A stretch of 62,875 nucleotides of DNA, from contig NZ_JAMQGM010000048.1 in assembly GCF_023703325.1 (NCBI RefSeq), positions 1 through 62,875 of the forward strand. The letters are read 5' to 3'. Source of the stretch: Streptomyces meridianus (GTDB taxonomy: Bacteria > Actinomycetota > Actinomycetes > Streptomycetales > Streptomycetaceae). The position numbers and the translations under genes were made by a program. Below the pieces are notes generated by a model. The model saw only the letters and a program-made list of their open reading frames with translations, did no database searches and was not told the DNA's origin. Of this stretch, positions 32,514-40,598 are shown piece after piece (position 1 is the first letter of the stretch; each line of letters opens with the position of its first letter).

Positions 32514-33230
32514 TTACGCGCCGGTCAGCGGCGTACGGGATCCCCCCGCGACGGCTGCCGCCAGGGCGTCGCGGCACAGCCGGTCCGCGCGCCGCGTGGA
32601 CTCGGGCAGCCGGTACCGCGAGGCCAGACGCAGGGTGTGCGCGCAGGCTTTCGCCAGGGTGATCGCGTGCCCCACGGAGACGAAGACGGGCTTGACGCTC
32701 TCCTGGGTCCGCAGGGCTCTGCCGACCACTTCGTCGCCGTCGAGCAGCGGCGTCCAGTCCCCGCGCCGCGGCCCCGGCTCCTCGTGGTCGAAGACGAAGG
32801 GAGTCTTCGCGACACCGAAGGCGGGGATGCCCGTCAGCACGCCGAGATGGCAGGCCAGACCGAAGCGGCGAGGGTGGGCGATGCCGTACCCGTCGCAGAC
32901 GACGAGGTCCGGCCGGGCGGACAGCCGGTCCAGCGCGTCGAGCACGGGCGGCAGTTCCCGGAAGGCCAGTAGCCCGGGAAGGTAGGGAAAAGCGGCACGA
33001 CCGGTCGCCGTCGCCTGCTCGACGACCTCCAGGGTCGCGAGGTCGAGGACCACTGCGGCCGCGGCCAGTCGGTCCGAGTTCTCGTCGTACGCCACGTCGA
33101 CCCCCGCGACCGTCCCGCCCGCGGCGGGATCCGGACCGGCCGCGCCGAGGTCGACGAGGTCCCGGAGCCGTTCCTGCTCGGCGACCGCCTCCGCCGTGGA
33201 GGCCGGCCACTCGATGCCACGCGTTGTCAT
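32514..33230 (-). CDS. nfi: Endonuclease V
   Basis: 238 residues. Catalytic carboxylates: VAGVDVAYDE (Asp), PGLLAFRELP (Glu) and LVVCDGYGIAHPRRFGLACHLGV (Asp; cited in parts as CDGYGIAHPRRFG). The PYLPG wedge used to read damaged bases is present. It cleaves DNA or RNA next to deoxyinosine and similar lesions. ATG 33230 appears leaderless: TAGCAA lies 6 nt upstream. The preceding 300 bp is the promoter and leader region shared back-to-back with the ABC-F gene at 33553. Confidence 0.92.
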   Translation of the reverse strand: MTTRGIEWPASTAEAVAEQERLRDLVDLGAAGPDPAAGGTVAGVDVAYDENSDRLAAAAVVLDLATLEVVEQATATGRAAFPYLPGLLAFRELPPVLDALDRLSARPDLVVCDGYGIAHPRRFGLACHLGVLTGIPAFGVAKTPFVFDHEEPGPRRGDWTPLLDGDEVVGRALRTQESVKPVFVSVGHAITLAKACAHTLRLASRYRLPESTRRADRLCRDALAAAVAGGSRTPLTGA

Positions 33231-33236
33231 GACGCA

Positions 33237-33242
33237 TTGCTA
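33237..33242 (-). promoter_or_regulatory. Possible leaderless -10 (TAGCAA) for endonuclease V
   Basis: TAGCAA on the minus strand ends 6 nt before ATG 33230 with no Shine-Dalgarno; spacing equals that of galE, though the last base differs from TANNNT. Confidence 0.4.
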
Positions 33243-33310
33243 TCACCCGGACGTGAGGGGCGCAGGGTCCGCCGGATCCGTGAGCCGGCGAGGCTGCGGC
33301 GGTGCAGCGG

Positions 33311-33347
33311 AAAATGCGTTGAGCGGCACGGCTGCTCTCCCTAAGGT
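33311..33347 (+). promoter_or_regulatory. WblC/WhiB7-type promoter of the ABC-F gene
   Basis: AAAAT (33311-33315), 3 bp, TTGAGC (33319-33324), 17-bp spacer, TAAGGT (33342-33347). An AT-rich block about 3 bp upstream of the -35 is the hallmark of WhiB7/WblC-activated promoters. Transcription would start near 33354, giving a leader of about 200 nt. Confidence 0.6.
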
Positions 33348-33384
33348 TCTTTACGGCCCTGTCGCCGTCGAACGGAGAAGGACA

Positions 33385-33396
33385 TTGCTCCTCTGA
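33385..33396 (+). CDS. Candidate three-codon leader peptide (MLL)
   Basis: TTG CTC CTC TGA preceded by a good Shine-Dalgarno, GGAGAAGGA (33374-33382), in the leader of the ABC-F gene. A ribosome held on this stop would cover the first strand of the hairpin region at 33404. An ATT start 1 nt earlier in another frame would give a 23-codon alternative. Coding is inferred from position and ribosome binding site only. Confidence 0.35.
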   Translation: MLL

Positions 33397-33403
33397 GGTC
33401 CCT

Positions 33404-33513
33404 GACACCGCGCTCCGCGTTCTCACGCGCGAGCCGTGTGCGGCCTCGGTGTTGAGCTGCCTTCTCGCCTGACGCCCCTTTCACGCCTGCCGGCCGGCTG
33501 CCGTCGCGGTGTC
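33404..33513 (+). promoter_or_regulatory. Candidate attenuator with mutually exclusive stems
   Basis: Segment GACACCGCG (33404-33412) can pair with CGGTGTT (33447-33453; 7 bp with one wobble, enclosing an inner hairpin at 33412-33434) or with CGCGGTGTC (33505-33513; 9 perfect bp). The two structures exclude each other. They lie between the candidate leader peptide and the ABC-F Shine-Dalgarno at 33543. Confidence 0.45.
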
Positions 33514-33552
33514 TCCCCGTGTTGCCCCACCATCACGCGACCAGGAGGCCGC

Positions 33553-35172
33553 ATGTCACCATCCGATTCCGCACCCCGTTCCCTCACCTGCTCCGGGCTC
33601 ACCTTCGCCTGGCCCGACGGCACCCCTGTCCTCGAGGATTTCCAGCTGGCCGTCGGTCCCGGGCGCACCGGCCTGATCGGCCTCAACGGCTCGGGCAAGT
33701 CCACCCTGCTACGTCTGCTCGCAGGCATCCTGCGCCCCTGCGCAGGAACGGTGCGGGCAGCCGGTGAGGTCGGGTACCTGCCACAGAATCTCACCCTGGA
33801 CACCGGACTGCGCGTCGACGACGCCCTCGGGATCGCTGCCTGCCGCGCCGCACTGCTCGCCATCGAAGGCGGCGACGCGAGCGAGGAGAACTTCACGGCC
33901 GTCGGCGACGACTGGGACGTCGAGGAACGGGCCCGGGCGGTGCTGGACCAGCTGGGCCTGGAACACCTCGCGTTCGACCGGACCGTCGGCCAGGTGTCCG
34001 GCGGCGAGGCCGTTCTGCTGCGGCTGGCGGCGCTGCTGCTGCGCAGGCCCGACGTCCTGCTGCTCGACGAGCCCACCAACAACCTCGACACCGCTGCCCG
34101 CAGGCGCCTGTACCAGGCGGTCGCCGCGTGGAACGGGGTGATGGTCGTCGTCAGCCACGACCGTGAGCTGCTCGACCTGGTGGACCGCATCGCCGAGCTG
34201 CGGGACGGCCGGGTGCGCTGGTTCGGAGGCAACCTGACGGCCTACGAGGAGGCCCTGGCCGTGGAGCAGGAGGCGGCGGAGCGCACGGTCCGGGCGGCTG
34301 AGGCCGACGTGAAACGCCAGAAGCGCGAACTGTCCGAGGCGCAGGTGAAGCTGGCGCGCCGGATGCGGTACGGCCAGAGGATGTACGACTCCAAGCGCGA
34401 GCCGCGGGCGGTGATGCGGCTGCGCAAACGCGACGCTCAGGTGTCGGCCGGCAAGCACCGTCTCCTGCATGCCGGAAAACTGGAGGAGGCCAGGGAACGG
34501 CTCGACGAGGCCCGGGAGGCGGTGCGGGACGACGACGAGATCAGGGTCGATCTGCCCGGCACGGCAGTGCCCGCGGGTCGGACCGTGCTGACCCTCGACG
34601 ACCTGACGCTGCCCCACGGCGCTCACGTCGGGACGTTCGAAGTGCGCGGCCCCGAACGGATCGCGCTCACCGGCCGGAACGGGTCGGGCAAGACCATGCT
34701 GCTGCGCACGATCGCCGAGGAGATCGAGCCCTTGGCCGGCCGGGTCTCGGCCCGGGTTCCGGTACGGCATCTTCCGCAGCGGCTCGACGTCCTGGACGAC
34801 GAGCTGACGGTGGCGGAGAACGTCGGCCGGTTCGCCCCCCAGGCCACGAACAACCGGATCCGGGCCCTGCTGGCCCGCTTCCTCTTCCACGGCGCGCGGG
34901 CCGACCAGCGGGCCGGCACCCTGTCGGGCGGTGAGCGGTTCCGGGCGACGCTGGCCACCCTGCTGCTCGCCGAACCCGCTCCGCAGTTGCTGCTGCTCGA
35001 CGAGCCCACCAACAACCTGGACATGGCTTCGGCCCGGCAGCTGACGGCGGCCCTGCACGCCTACGAGGGCGCCCTGCTCGTGGCCTCCCACGACCTGCCG
35101 TTCCTGCGAGCGGTCGGCATCGACCGATGGGTCCGGCTGGACGGGAGGTCGGGCGGGACCGAACGTTCCTGA
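33553..35172 (+). CDS. ABC-F ribosome-protection ATPase candidate (antibiotic resistance)
   Basis: 539 residues from ATG 33553, with AGGAGG 4 nt upstream. Two ABC domains, no TM segments. Domain 1: GLNGSGKST, VSGGEAVLLRL, LLLDEPTNNLD. Linker about 225-355: basic helices (ADVKRQKRELSEAQVKLA, RRMRYGQRMYDSKREPRAVM) and GKLEEARERLDEARE. Domain 2: TGRNGSGKT, LSGGERFRATLATLL, LLLDEPTNNLD. Msr/Vga/TlrC-type ABC-F proteins enter the ribosome E site and dislodge macrolides, lincosamides or pleuromutilins. The WblC-like promoter and structured leader fit an antibiotic-inducible resistance gene. The frame runs back to 33436 without conserved sequence. Drug spectrum unknown. Confidence 0.88.
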   Translation: MSPSDSAPRSLTCSGLTFAWPDGTPVLEDFQLAVGPGRTGLIGLNGSGKSTLLRLLAGILRPCAGTVRAAGEVGYLPQNLTLDTGLRVDDALGIAACRAALLAIEGGDASEENFTAVGDDWDVEERARAVLDQLGLEHLAFDRTVGQVSGGEAVLLRLAALLLRRPDVLLLDEPTNNLDTAARRRLYQAVAAWNGVMVVVSHDRELLDLVDRIAELRDGRVRWFGGNLTAYEEALAVEQEAAERTVRAAEADVKRQKRELSEAQVKLARRMRYGQRMYDSKREPRAVMRLRKRDAQVSAGKHRLLHAGKLEEARERLDEAREAVRDDDEIRVDLPGTAVPAGRTVLTLDDLTLPHGAHVGTFEVRGPERIALTGRNGSGKTMLLRTIAEEIEPLAGRVSARVPVRHLPQRLDVLDDELTVAENVGRFAPQATNNRIRALLARFLFHGARADQRAGTLSGGERFRATLATLLLAEPAPQLLLLDEPTNNLDMASARQLTAALHAYEGALLVASHDLPFLRAVGIDRWVRLDGRSGGTERS

Positions 35173-35252
35173 CGGTGTCCAGAGGTGAGTCCTGTCCTCA
35201 CGTCCCGGAACTGTGCTGATCCCCGACGGTGTCGGTCGGGCCCCCGCGTGGA

Positions 35253-35295
35253 ACGGCCCGGGACGACGCCCCGCGAGGGCGGTGTCCCGGGCCGT
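35253..35295. terminator. Bidirectional terminator
   Basis: Arms ACGGCCCGGGAC (35253-35264) and GTCCCGGGCCGT (35284-35295), 12 perfect bp with a small inner hairpin, between the convergent ABC-F and P450 genes. Confidence 0.8.
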
Positions 35296-35309
35296 GTCAC
35301 ACAGGCCGG

Positions 35310-36551
35310 TCAGACCTTGGTGTCCCGTCCGAGCCTCACTGGCAGGGAGCGGTGGCCGTTGGAGATGAACGACGCCACCGGCTGCAGGGCTTCGTCGGGA
35401 ACCGCCAGCTCCAGGTCGGGGAACCGCTCGAAGATCGCCGGAAGGGCGATCTCGGCCTCCAGGCGGGCCAGCGGGGCTCCGAGGCAGAAGTGCACTCCGT
35501 GACCGAACGCCAGGTGCTCCTTGTTGACCCGGGTCAGGTCGAAGCGGTCGGCGTCCTCCCCGTGCACCTCGGGGCTGCGGCCGGCAGCGGCGTAGGCGGC
35601 GAGGATGGCCTCACCCTTCTTGATGGTCACGCCGTGCGCCTCGATGTCCTCGACGGCGTACCGCAGCGGCAGGCTGGCGACGGGGGCCTCGACACGGAGC
35701 GTCTCCTCGATCACGTCGCTCCAGGTCGCCTTCTCCTGCCGCACCAGGTCGAGCTGCTCCGGGTGCGTCAGGAGGGCGTGGACGGCGTTGTCGAGCAGGT
35801 TGACGGTCGTCTCGTGTCCGGCGCTGATCATCAGCAGCAGGGTGTCGACCATCTCCGCTTCCGACAGCCGGGTGCCGTCCTCCTCGCGGGCGGCGATGAG
35901 CACGCTGGTCATGTCGTCGCCGGGCTGTTCCCGCTTGTACGCGACCAGTTCGGCGAGGATCGCGTGCAGCCGCTGGAAGGTGGCCATGGCCTCCGCGGGG
36001 GTGGCGGCGGTGTTGAAGACGCTGTCCACGAGACGGCGCAGTTCCTCGCGCATGTCGTCGTCGTCCACACCGAACAGCTCGCAGATCACCTGGATCGGGA
36101 TCGGGTAGCAGAAGCGGTCGCGCAGGTCGAGCACCTCGCCCCGCGGGGCGGCGGCGAGGCCGTCGAGGAGCTCGGCTGTCATCTCCTCGATGCGCGGCCG
36201 GAGGGCCTCGGTGCGGCGGGCGGTGAACGCGGTGGAGACCAGCTTCCGCAGCCGGCGGTGGTCGGCGCCGTAGGCGGTGAACATGTTGGTCACCGCGACC
36301 CAGGCGAACAGCGGCCAGTCCGGGGTGATCTCACCGTTGATGAACCGCGGCCAGTGCCGGCGCGGGTCCTTCGACACACGGGAGTCGGTGAGCAGTTCCT
36401 TGAGCAGGGCGTGGTCGCTTACTGCCCACGCCACCACCTGGCCAGGGAGCTCCACCAGGGTCGCCGGTCCGCCGGCCCGGACTCGGGCTGCCTCGCCGTG
36501 GATGTCGGAGCCGGAGGGGTCGAGGACGAGGGGGTGGGAGTCGTGTTCCAT
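35310..36551 (-). CDS. Cytochrome P450 (canonical; CYP154-like partner of a conservon)
   Basis: 413 residues from ATG 36551, with GGAG 7 nt upstream inside the preceding P450 gene. I-helix MISAGHETT, K-helix EETLRVEAP (ExxR intact), heme loop FGHGVHFCLGAPLAR with the thiolate Cys. Soluble class I P450 needing ferredoxin partners, none of which is nearby. The first 133 nt lie inside the CYP157-like gene in another frame. It is the last gene of the conservon operon cvnA-B-C-D-P450-P450. Conservon-linked P450s are thought to work downstream of the membrane-associated Cvn complex; substrate unknown. Confidence 0.92.
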   Translation of the reverse strand: MEHDSHPLVLDPSGSDIHGEAARVRAGGPATLVELPGQVVAWAVSDHALLKELLTDSRVSKDPRRHWPRFINGEITPDWPLFAWVAVTNMFTAYGADHRRLRKLVSTAFTARRTEALRPRIEEMTAELLDGLAAAPRGEVLDLRDRFCYPIPIQVICELFGVDDDDMREELRRLVDSVFNTAATPAEAMATFQRLHAILAELVAYKREQPGDDMTSVLIAAREEDGTRLSEAEMVDTLLLMISAGHETTVNLLDNAVHALLTHPEQLDLVRQEKATWSDVIEETLRVEAPVASLPLRYAVEDIEAHGVTIKKGEAILAAYAAAGRSPEVHGEDADRFDLTRVNKEHLAFGHGVHFCLGAPLARLEAEIALPAIFERFPDLELAVPDEALQPVASFISNGHRSLPVRLGRDTKV

Positions 36552-37852
36552 GCGCTGGCTCCAGAGTTGCGGTTCGGGGTAACGGTGATCGGCGGGAAGT
36601 GCACGGGAAGCGCGGCGAGCGCCCGGTGGAAGGGCCCCTGGCGCCACATCAGCTCGGCTGAGTCGACGGCCAGCTCGATGTCGGGCAGCCGGTCGAGGAG
36701 CTTCTCCACGGCGACTGCGGCGATCAGGCGCGCGGGGCTCTTGGCCGGGCAGGTGTGCGGGCCCGCGGACCACGCCAGGTGGGCACGGCTGCCGCCGCGC
36801 TGGTCGTCCCGGACCAGGGAGGGGTCGGTGTTGGCGGCGGCGAGGCTGATCAGGACGGGCTCGCCCTCGGGGACCGGGCAGCCGTCGATCTCCTCGTCGT
36901 GGATCGCGTAGTGAACGCAGTAGTTGGCCATCGGCGGGTCCGACCACAGGACCTCGTCGAGCGCGTCCTCGATGGGCATGCTGCCGCCGGCCAGGTCACC
37001 GGCGAAGCGGTCGTCGGAGAGGAGCAGGAGCAGACCGTTGCAGATGAGGTTCTGCTGGGGCTCGGTGCCCGCGCCCATGAGGAGGACGAGCTGGTGCATC
37101 ATCTCCTCGTCGGTGAGACCGGCGGGGTGGGCCATCAGCCAGGAGGTGACGTCCTGGCGGGGCTCCTTGCGCTTGAGGGCGACGAGTTCGGCGATGGCCT
37201 CGACGAGCATCATGTTCGCCTTCTCGGCGTCCGCATTGCTGTCGAAGATCTTGGACATGGCGTCGACGAGCTTGCTGCCGATCTCGCGGGGGCAGCCGAA
37301 GAGCTTGTTGAAGACGAGCAGCGGCAGGATCGCCCCGTACTCGCCCAGGAGGTCGGCTTCGCCCTGCGGCCCGAAGACGTCGATGAGGGTGTCGGCGCTC
37401 TCCTCGACGTAGCCGCGCAGGGCGTTCGGGTCGACCCGGCCGAGGCTGTCGTTGATGGCTCCCCGCAGACGGGCGTGCTCGTCGCCGTCCGACCAGAGGG
37501 CGTTGGGGCGGTACATCATCATCGGCACGACGGGGCTGTCCGCGGGGACGGTACCGTCGGCCAGCGCCCGCCAGCGGCGCGAGTCGTGGGAGAACCGTTC
37601 CGGGCTGCGCAGGACTTCGAGGGCGCCTGCGTAGGTGGTCACGAGGTGCGCCCGGACGCCCGGGGCGAGTTCGACGGGGGCCACTGCGCCCTTCCTGCGG
37701 AGCCGTTCGTAGAACGACGCGGGGTCCGCCGCAAAGTCCGGACCGTACAGGAGTTCGACGGAGGGGTCGTACGGGGCGGCACTCTCGTGACCGGCGTGGG
37801 CCGGGCAGCCGGGCGGCGGCACCGAGACCGGACCCGTTTCGGAAGTGGTCAT
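36419..37852 (-). CDS. Cytochrome P450-like protein lacking ExxR (CYP157-like)
   Basis: 477 residues from ATG 37852, overlapping the cvnD stop as ATGA. P450 fold throughout, but key motifs deviate: I-helix GAGTEPQQN, K-helix EVLW at 300-303 in place of ExxR, and heme loop WSAGPHTCPA with Cys368 but without the usual Phe. CYP157 proteins of Streptomyces are known to lack ExxR with Trp at the last position, which this matches. The last 44 codons form a Thr/Pro/Arg-rich tail ending SLARWWRGQ that exists only because the frame runs 133 nt into the next P450 gene. Catalytic activity is uncertain. Confidence 0.88.
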   Translation of the reverse strand: MTTSETGPVSVPPPGCPAHAGHESAAPYDPSVELLYGPDFAADPASFYERLRRKGAVAPVELAPGVRAHLVTTYAGALEVLRSPERFSHDSRRWRALADGTVPADSPVVPMMMYRPNALWSDGDEHARLRGAINDSLGRVDPNALRGYVEESADTLIDVFGPQGEADLLGEYGAILPLLVFNKLFGCPREIGSKLVDAMSKIFDSNADAEKANMMLVEAIAELVALKRKEPRQDVTSWLMAHPAGLTDEEMMHQLVLLMGAGTEPQQNLICNGLLLLLSDDRFAGDLAGGSMPIEDALDEVLWSDPPMANYCVHYAIHDEEIDGCPVPEGEPVLISLAAANTDPSLVRDDQRGGSRAHLAWSAGPHTCPAKSPARLIAAVAVEKLLDRLPDIELAVDSAELMWRQGPFHRALAALPVHFPPITVTPNRNSGASAWNTTPTPSSSTPPAPTSTARQPESGPADRRPWWSSLARWWRGQ

Positions 37853-38448
37853 GGCTGCTCCTGTGCGGTGCGGGTCTGGAGGTACTCGACGAGTGCGATC
37901 AGGGCCCCGGTCGAGGAGGCCGGGTCACGGGCGTCACAGACGACGAGGGGGGTCTCGGGGAGGAGGTCGAGCGCTTCGCGGATCTCCTCCTTCGGATAGG
38001 CGGGCGCGTCGTCGAACTGGTTGACGGCGACCGCGTACGGCATGCCGTGCTCCTCGAGCAGACCCATCACGTCGAAGGACTGGTCCAGCCGCCGGGTGTC
38101 GGCGAGCACGAGTGCGCCCAGGGCCCCCTGCATCATGTCCTTCCACAGCTGGGTGAATCGCTTCTGCCCGGGGGCGCCGAACAGGTAGAGCACCAGTCGG
38201 TCGCTGAGCGTGATGCGGCCGAAATCCATGGCGACGGTCGTCGTGGTCTTGTCGGGGGTCCCGGCCAGATCGTCGATCGGTGCGCTGGCCTCGGTCATCG
38301 TCTCCTCGGTGCGCAGCGGTTTGATCTCCGAGAGCGCGCCGACGAAGGTGGTCTTGCCGACTGCGAAGTGCCCCACGATCAGGATCTTGACTGCCGCCTT
38401 GACCGTATTGGACACGTAGATCTGGTCAGAGACGGGAGCGAAGCCCAT
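37849..38448 (-). CDS. cvnD: Conservon small GTPase-like protein
   Basis: 199 residues from ATG 38448, with AGGAGG 6 nt upstream. P-loop GHFAVGKTTFVGAL near 28-41, switch region DKTTTTVAMDFGRI, LYLFGAPGQKRF at the DxxG position and NQFDD near the NKxD position. Ras-like GTPases of conservons are held with CvnA/B/C at the membrane, resembling eukaryotic GPCR-linked G proteins. It overlaps the cvnC end by 23 nt and the CYP157-like start by 4 nt, so all are translationally coupled. The frame is open to 38475, but that part lacks conserved sequence. Confidence 0.93.
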   Translation of the reverse strand: MGFAPVSDQIYVSNTVKAAVKILIVGHFAVGKTTFVGALSEIKPLRTEETMTEASAPIDDLAGTPDKTTTTVAMDFGRITLSDRLVLYLFGAPGQKRFTQLWKDMMQGALGALVLADTRRLDQSFDVMGLLEEHGMPYAVAVNQFDDAPAYPKEEIREALDLLPETPLVVCDARDPASSTGALIALVEYLQTRTAQEQP

Positions 38449-38785
38449 CGAGCACCTCCTGCAAGACGTGGGCATCGGGGAGTTGGGCCGTGGGTACGGG
38501 GGCCCGGGTGGTGACGTGGCCGCTGTCGATGAGATCGCTCAGCAGGACCTTGGTGACGCTGACCGCCAGAGAGAGGTGACCCGCGACTTCGGCGACCGAG
38601 AGCGCTCCGCCCCGGCACAACTCCATGACGCGGCGCTTCTCTGGGCCGAGCTTGTCGACAGGGCGGTCGCTCATCGCGATCACCAGCGTCACCAGGTCGA
38701 GGGTGTTGCGGGTCGGGTGGGCGCGGCCGTCCGTCACGACGTACGGCCGCACCAGTCCTCTCTCGCGCCTGACGGGCGGAGTCAT
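38426..38785 (-). CDS. cvnC: Conservon DUF742 protein
   Basis: 119 residues from ATG 38785 (ATGA overlap with cvnB). Typical DUF742 pattern: RRERGLVRPYVVTDGRA at the N-terminus, LVTLVIAM, and a winged-HTH-like segment ELCRGGALSVAEVAGHLSLAVSVTKVLLSDLIDSG (parts: GGALSVAEVAGHLSL, VTKVLLSDL). Probably a scaffold within the Cvn complex rather than a classical DNA-binding protein. Gene order A-B-C-D is the invariant conservon order. Confidence 0.93.
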   Translation of the reverse strand: MTPPVRRERGLVRPYVVTDGRAHPTRNTLDLVTLVIAMSDRPVDKLGPEKRRVMELCRGGALSVAEVAGHLSLAVSVTKVLLSDLIDSGHVTTRAPVPTAQLPDAHVLQEVLDGLRSRL

Positions 38786-39216
38786 GCCCGGCCGCTGCTG
38801 CCTGGCCGGACGGGCACCCCGTCGGCGCGGGGCGGGCTGGTCAGCTCCTTGCCCAGCCGGTCGACGAGCTTCTGCATGCGATAGGTCACCGCTTCCATGT
38901 CGACGTCCTGGGTGGCCGAGACGGCGAGGTAGGCGCCGGCGCCGGCGGCGACCAGGAACACGTACCCTCCGGCGAACTCGACCAGTGTCTGTTGCCAGGG
39001 AGAGGACTCCCCGGCGGCGAACTCGGCGGTGCTGCGACTGATCGACTGCAGGCCGGAGAGAGCGGCGGCCTGCCGCTCGGCCTCGTCGCGGCCGATGCCC
39101 TGGGAGTGCCCGCGCAGCATGCCGTCGGCGGAGAGCAGGATCGCGTGCCGCGCCTCGGGAACCTTCAGGACTTCGTCGAGCATCCAGCCCAGTTCATTGG
39201 CCATATGGTCGGTCAT
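38782..39216 (-). CDS. cvnB: Conservon roadblock/LC7-domain protein
   Basis: 144 residues from ATG 39216 (ATGA overlap with cvnA); ATG 39204 is an alternative. Roadblock fold: LGWMLDEVLKVPEARHAILLSADGMLRGHSQGI is spread over strands and helix (parts: WMLDEVLKVPEARHAILLS), then FAGGYVFLVAAGAGAYLAV and a C-terminal helix YRMQKLVDRLGKEL. MglB-like proteins of this type act on or bind the partner GTPase CvnD. Confidence 0.93.
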   Translation of the reverse strand: MTDHMANELGWMLDEVLKVPEARHAILLSADGMLRGHSQGIGRDEAERQAAALSGLQSISRSTAEFAAGESSPWQQTLVEFAGGYVFLVAAGAGAYLAVSATQDVDMEAVTYRMQKLVDRLGKELTSPPRADGVPVRPGSSGRA

Positions 39217-40598
39217 TCCTGATGGTTCCCTTCGTGTTCTGACGGAGCGGCGGCGCGCCCGAACCGGGTGCCACGTGCGAACGCACCCATCCGGGAGGCG
39301 GTTTCGCGCGCCGAGCGGACCGGCACGGATTGCGTCCCGGTCGGTGCGGAGGATCCCCGGTCGGGATACCCCTGGTGGTCGACAGTGCCCTCGGCGGCTG
39401 CCCGGCGGCGGCGCTTGGGCAGGCCTCCGGCGGTGGCCTCCGGTGCGGCGGAGGGAGCCGGTTCCGCGGACACCGCCGGTTCCACGGGTGCGGCGGACGG
39501 CTCCGCGACCGTCCGCCGGACGGGGAGAGGTGCGGGAGCGGAGGTCCCGGCCCTCGCGGTCCGGATCGGCCTCTGCTGCGGCGCCGCGTCCTGTGGCTTG
39601 GCGCGGGTCAGCAGCGAGCTGGGCAGGAGCACGACGGCACGGACGCCGCCGTAGGGGGACTGGGAGTCGATCGAGACGTTGAACCCGTAGCGGGCGGCCA
39701 GCACACCGATGACCGCGAAGCCGAACTGCGGTGGGTCGCCGAGGCGGTTGATGTCGATGTCCTCGCGGCCGGAGAGCCGCCGGCCCGCTTCCTCGATCTC
39801 CCGCGCGTCCATACCGACACCGGCGTCGTCGATGACGATGCAGGTGCCGTTGTGCGCCGGCCGGATGTTGACCTCGACCGTGGTGTTGGGCTGCGAGTGC
39901 CGCGCGGCGTTGTCGAGGAGCTCGGCCACGGTGAGCACGACGGGTTCCACCGCCCGGCTGACCACGTCGATGTCGACCCGCGTGTGAATCTCGATGCGCC
40001 GGTAGTCGCGGACCCGGGACTTCGCGCCGCGAACCACGTCGATCAGCGGGGAGGCCACCCGCTGACGGCCCGGCCACGATCCGCACAGGACGGCGATGGC
40101 CTGCGCCCTGCGGCCGAACTGCGAGTTGGCGTGATCGATCTCGAGGAGGTCCTGGAGGACGGCCGGGCTGTGGTGACGGTCCTGCATGTCCGTGATGGAC
40201 AGCTGCTGCTCGTTGGCGAGGGCCTGGAGCGCACGCATGGCAGCTTTGAGGGTGGCCTTCGCCGACTGGTCGGCGCGGGCCCGCGCCTTGTCGGCCGCCC
40301 CCGTGAAGCGGTCCACGACGTGCTGCAGGCAGCGGCCGAACTCCGTGCCGGCCAGCCTCGGGTCGAGCAGCCCCGGCGCGGGCGCCGGACCGAAGTGCTC
40401 GGCCTCCTCGAGAACGGGCAGGCGGACCTCGACCAGGTGCCTGGCCTCGGCGTCACGCGCACGCAGGCTGTCCTCCGACACGGCCAGTCGTTTGCGCAAC
40501 CTGCGGGATATCAGGCGTTCGCGTACCAACAGGACCAGGCCTGCGAGCACACCGGCAGCGAGGCACCAGAACGCCGCCTCCGGTATGTGTCGTGTCAT
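39213..40598 (-). CDS. cvnA: Conservon sensor histidine-kinase-like protein
   Basis: 461 residues from ATG 40598 with GAGGA upstream. One N-terminal TM helix (FWCLAAGVLAGLVLLV) and no extracellular sensor. A helical region follows, then a GHKL ATPase domain with N box ELLDNAARHSQPNTTVEV, G1 VIDDAGVGMDAREI and a late FGFAVIGVLAARYGFNVS segment. The region PPQFGFAVIGVLA replaces a clear G2 box, as in other CvnA. The C-terminal 110 residues are Pro/Ala/Arg-rich and probably unstructured. First gene of the conservon operon; 517 bp of non-coding DNA precede it. Confidence 0.92.
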   Translation of the reverse strand: MTRHIPEAAFWCLAAGVLAGLVLLVRERLISRRLRKRLAVSEDSLRARDAEARHLVEVRLPVLEEAEHFGPAPAPGLLDPRLAGTEFGRCLQHVVDRFTGAADKARARADQSAKATLKAAMRALQALANEQQLSITDMQDRHHSPAVLQDLLEIDHANSQFGRRAQAIAVLCGSWPGRQRVASPLIDVVRGAKSRVRDYRRIEIHTRVDIDVVSRAVEPVVLTVAELLDNAARHSQPNTTVEVNIRPAHNGTCIVIDDAGVGMDAREIEEAGRRLSGREDIDINRLGDPPQFGFAVIGVLAARYGFNVSIDSQSPYGGVRAVVLLPSSLLTRAKPQDAAPQQRPIRTARAGTSAPAPLPVRRTVAEPSAAPVEPAVSAEPAPSAAPEATAGGLPKRRRRAAAEGTVDHQGYPDRGSSAPTGTQSVPVRSARETASRMGAFARGTRFGRAAAPSEHEGNHQE

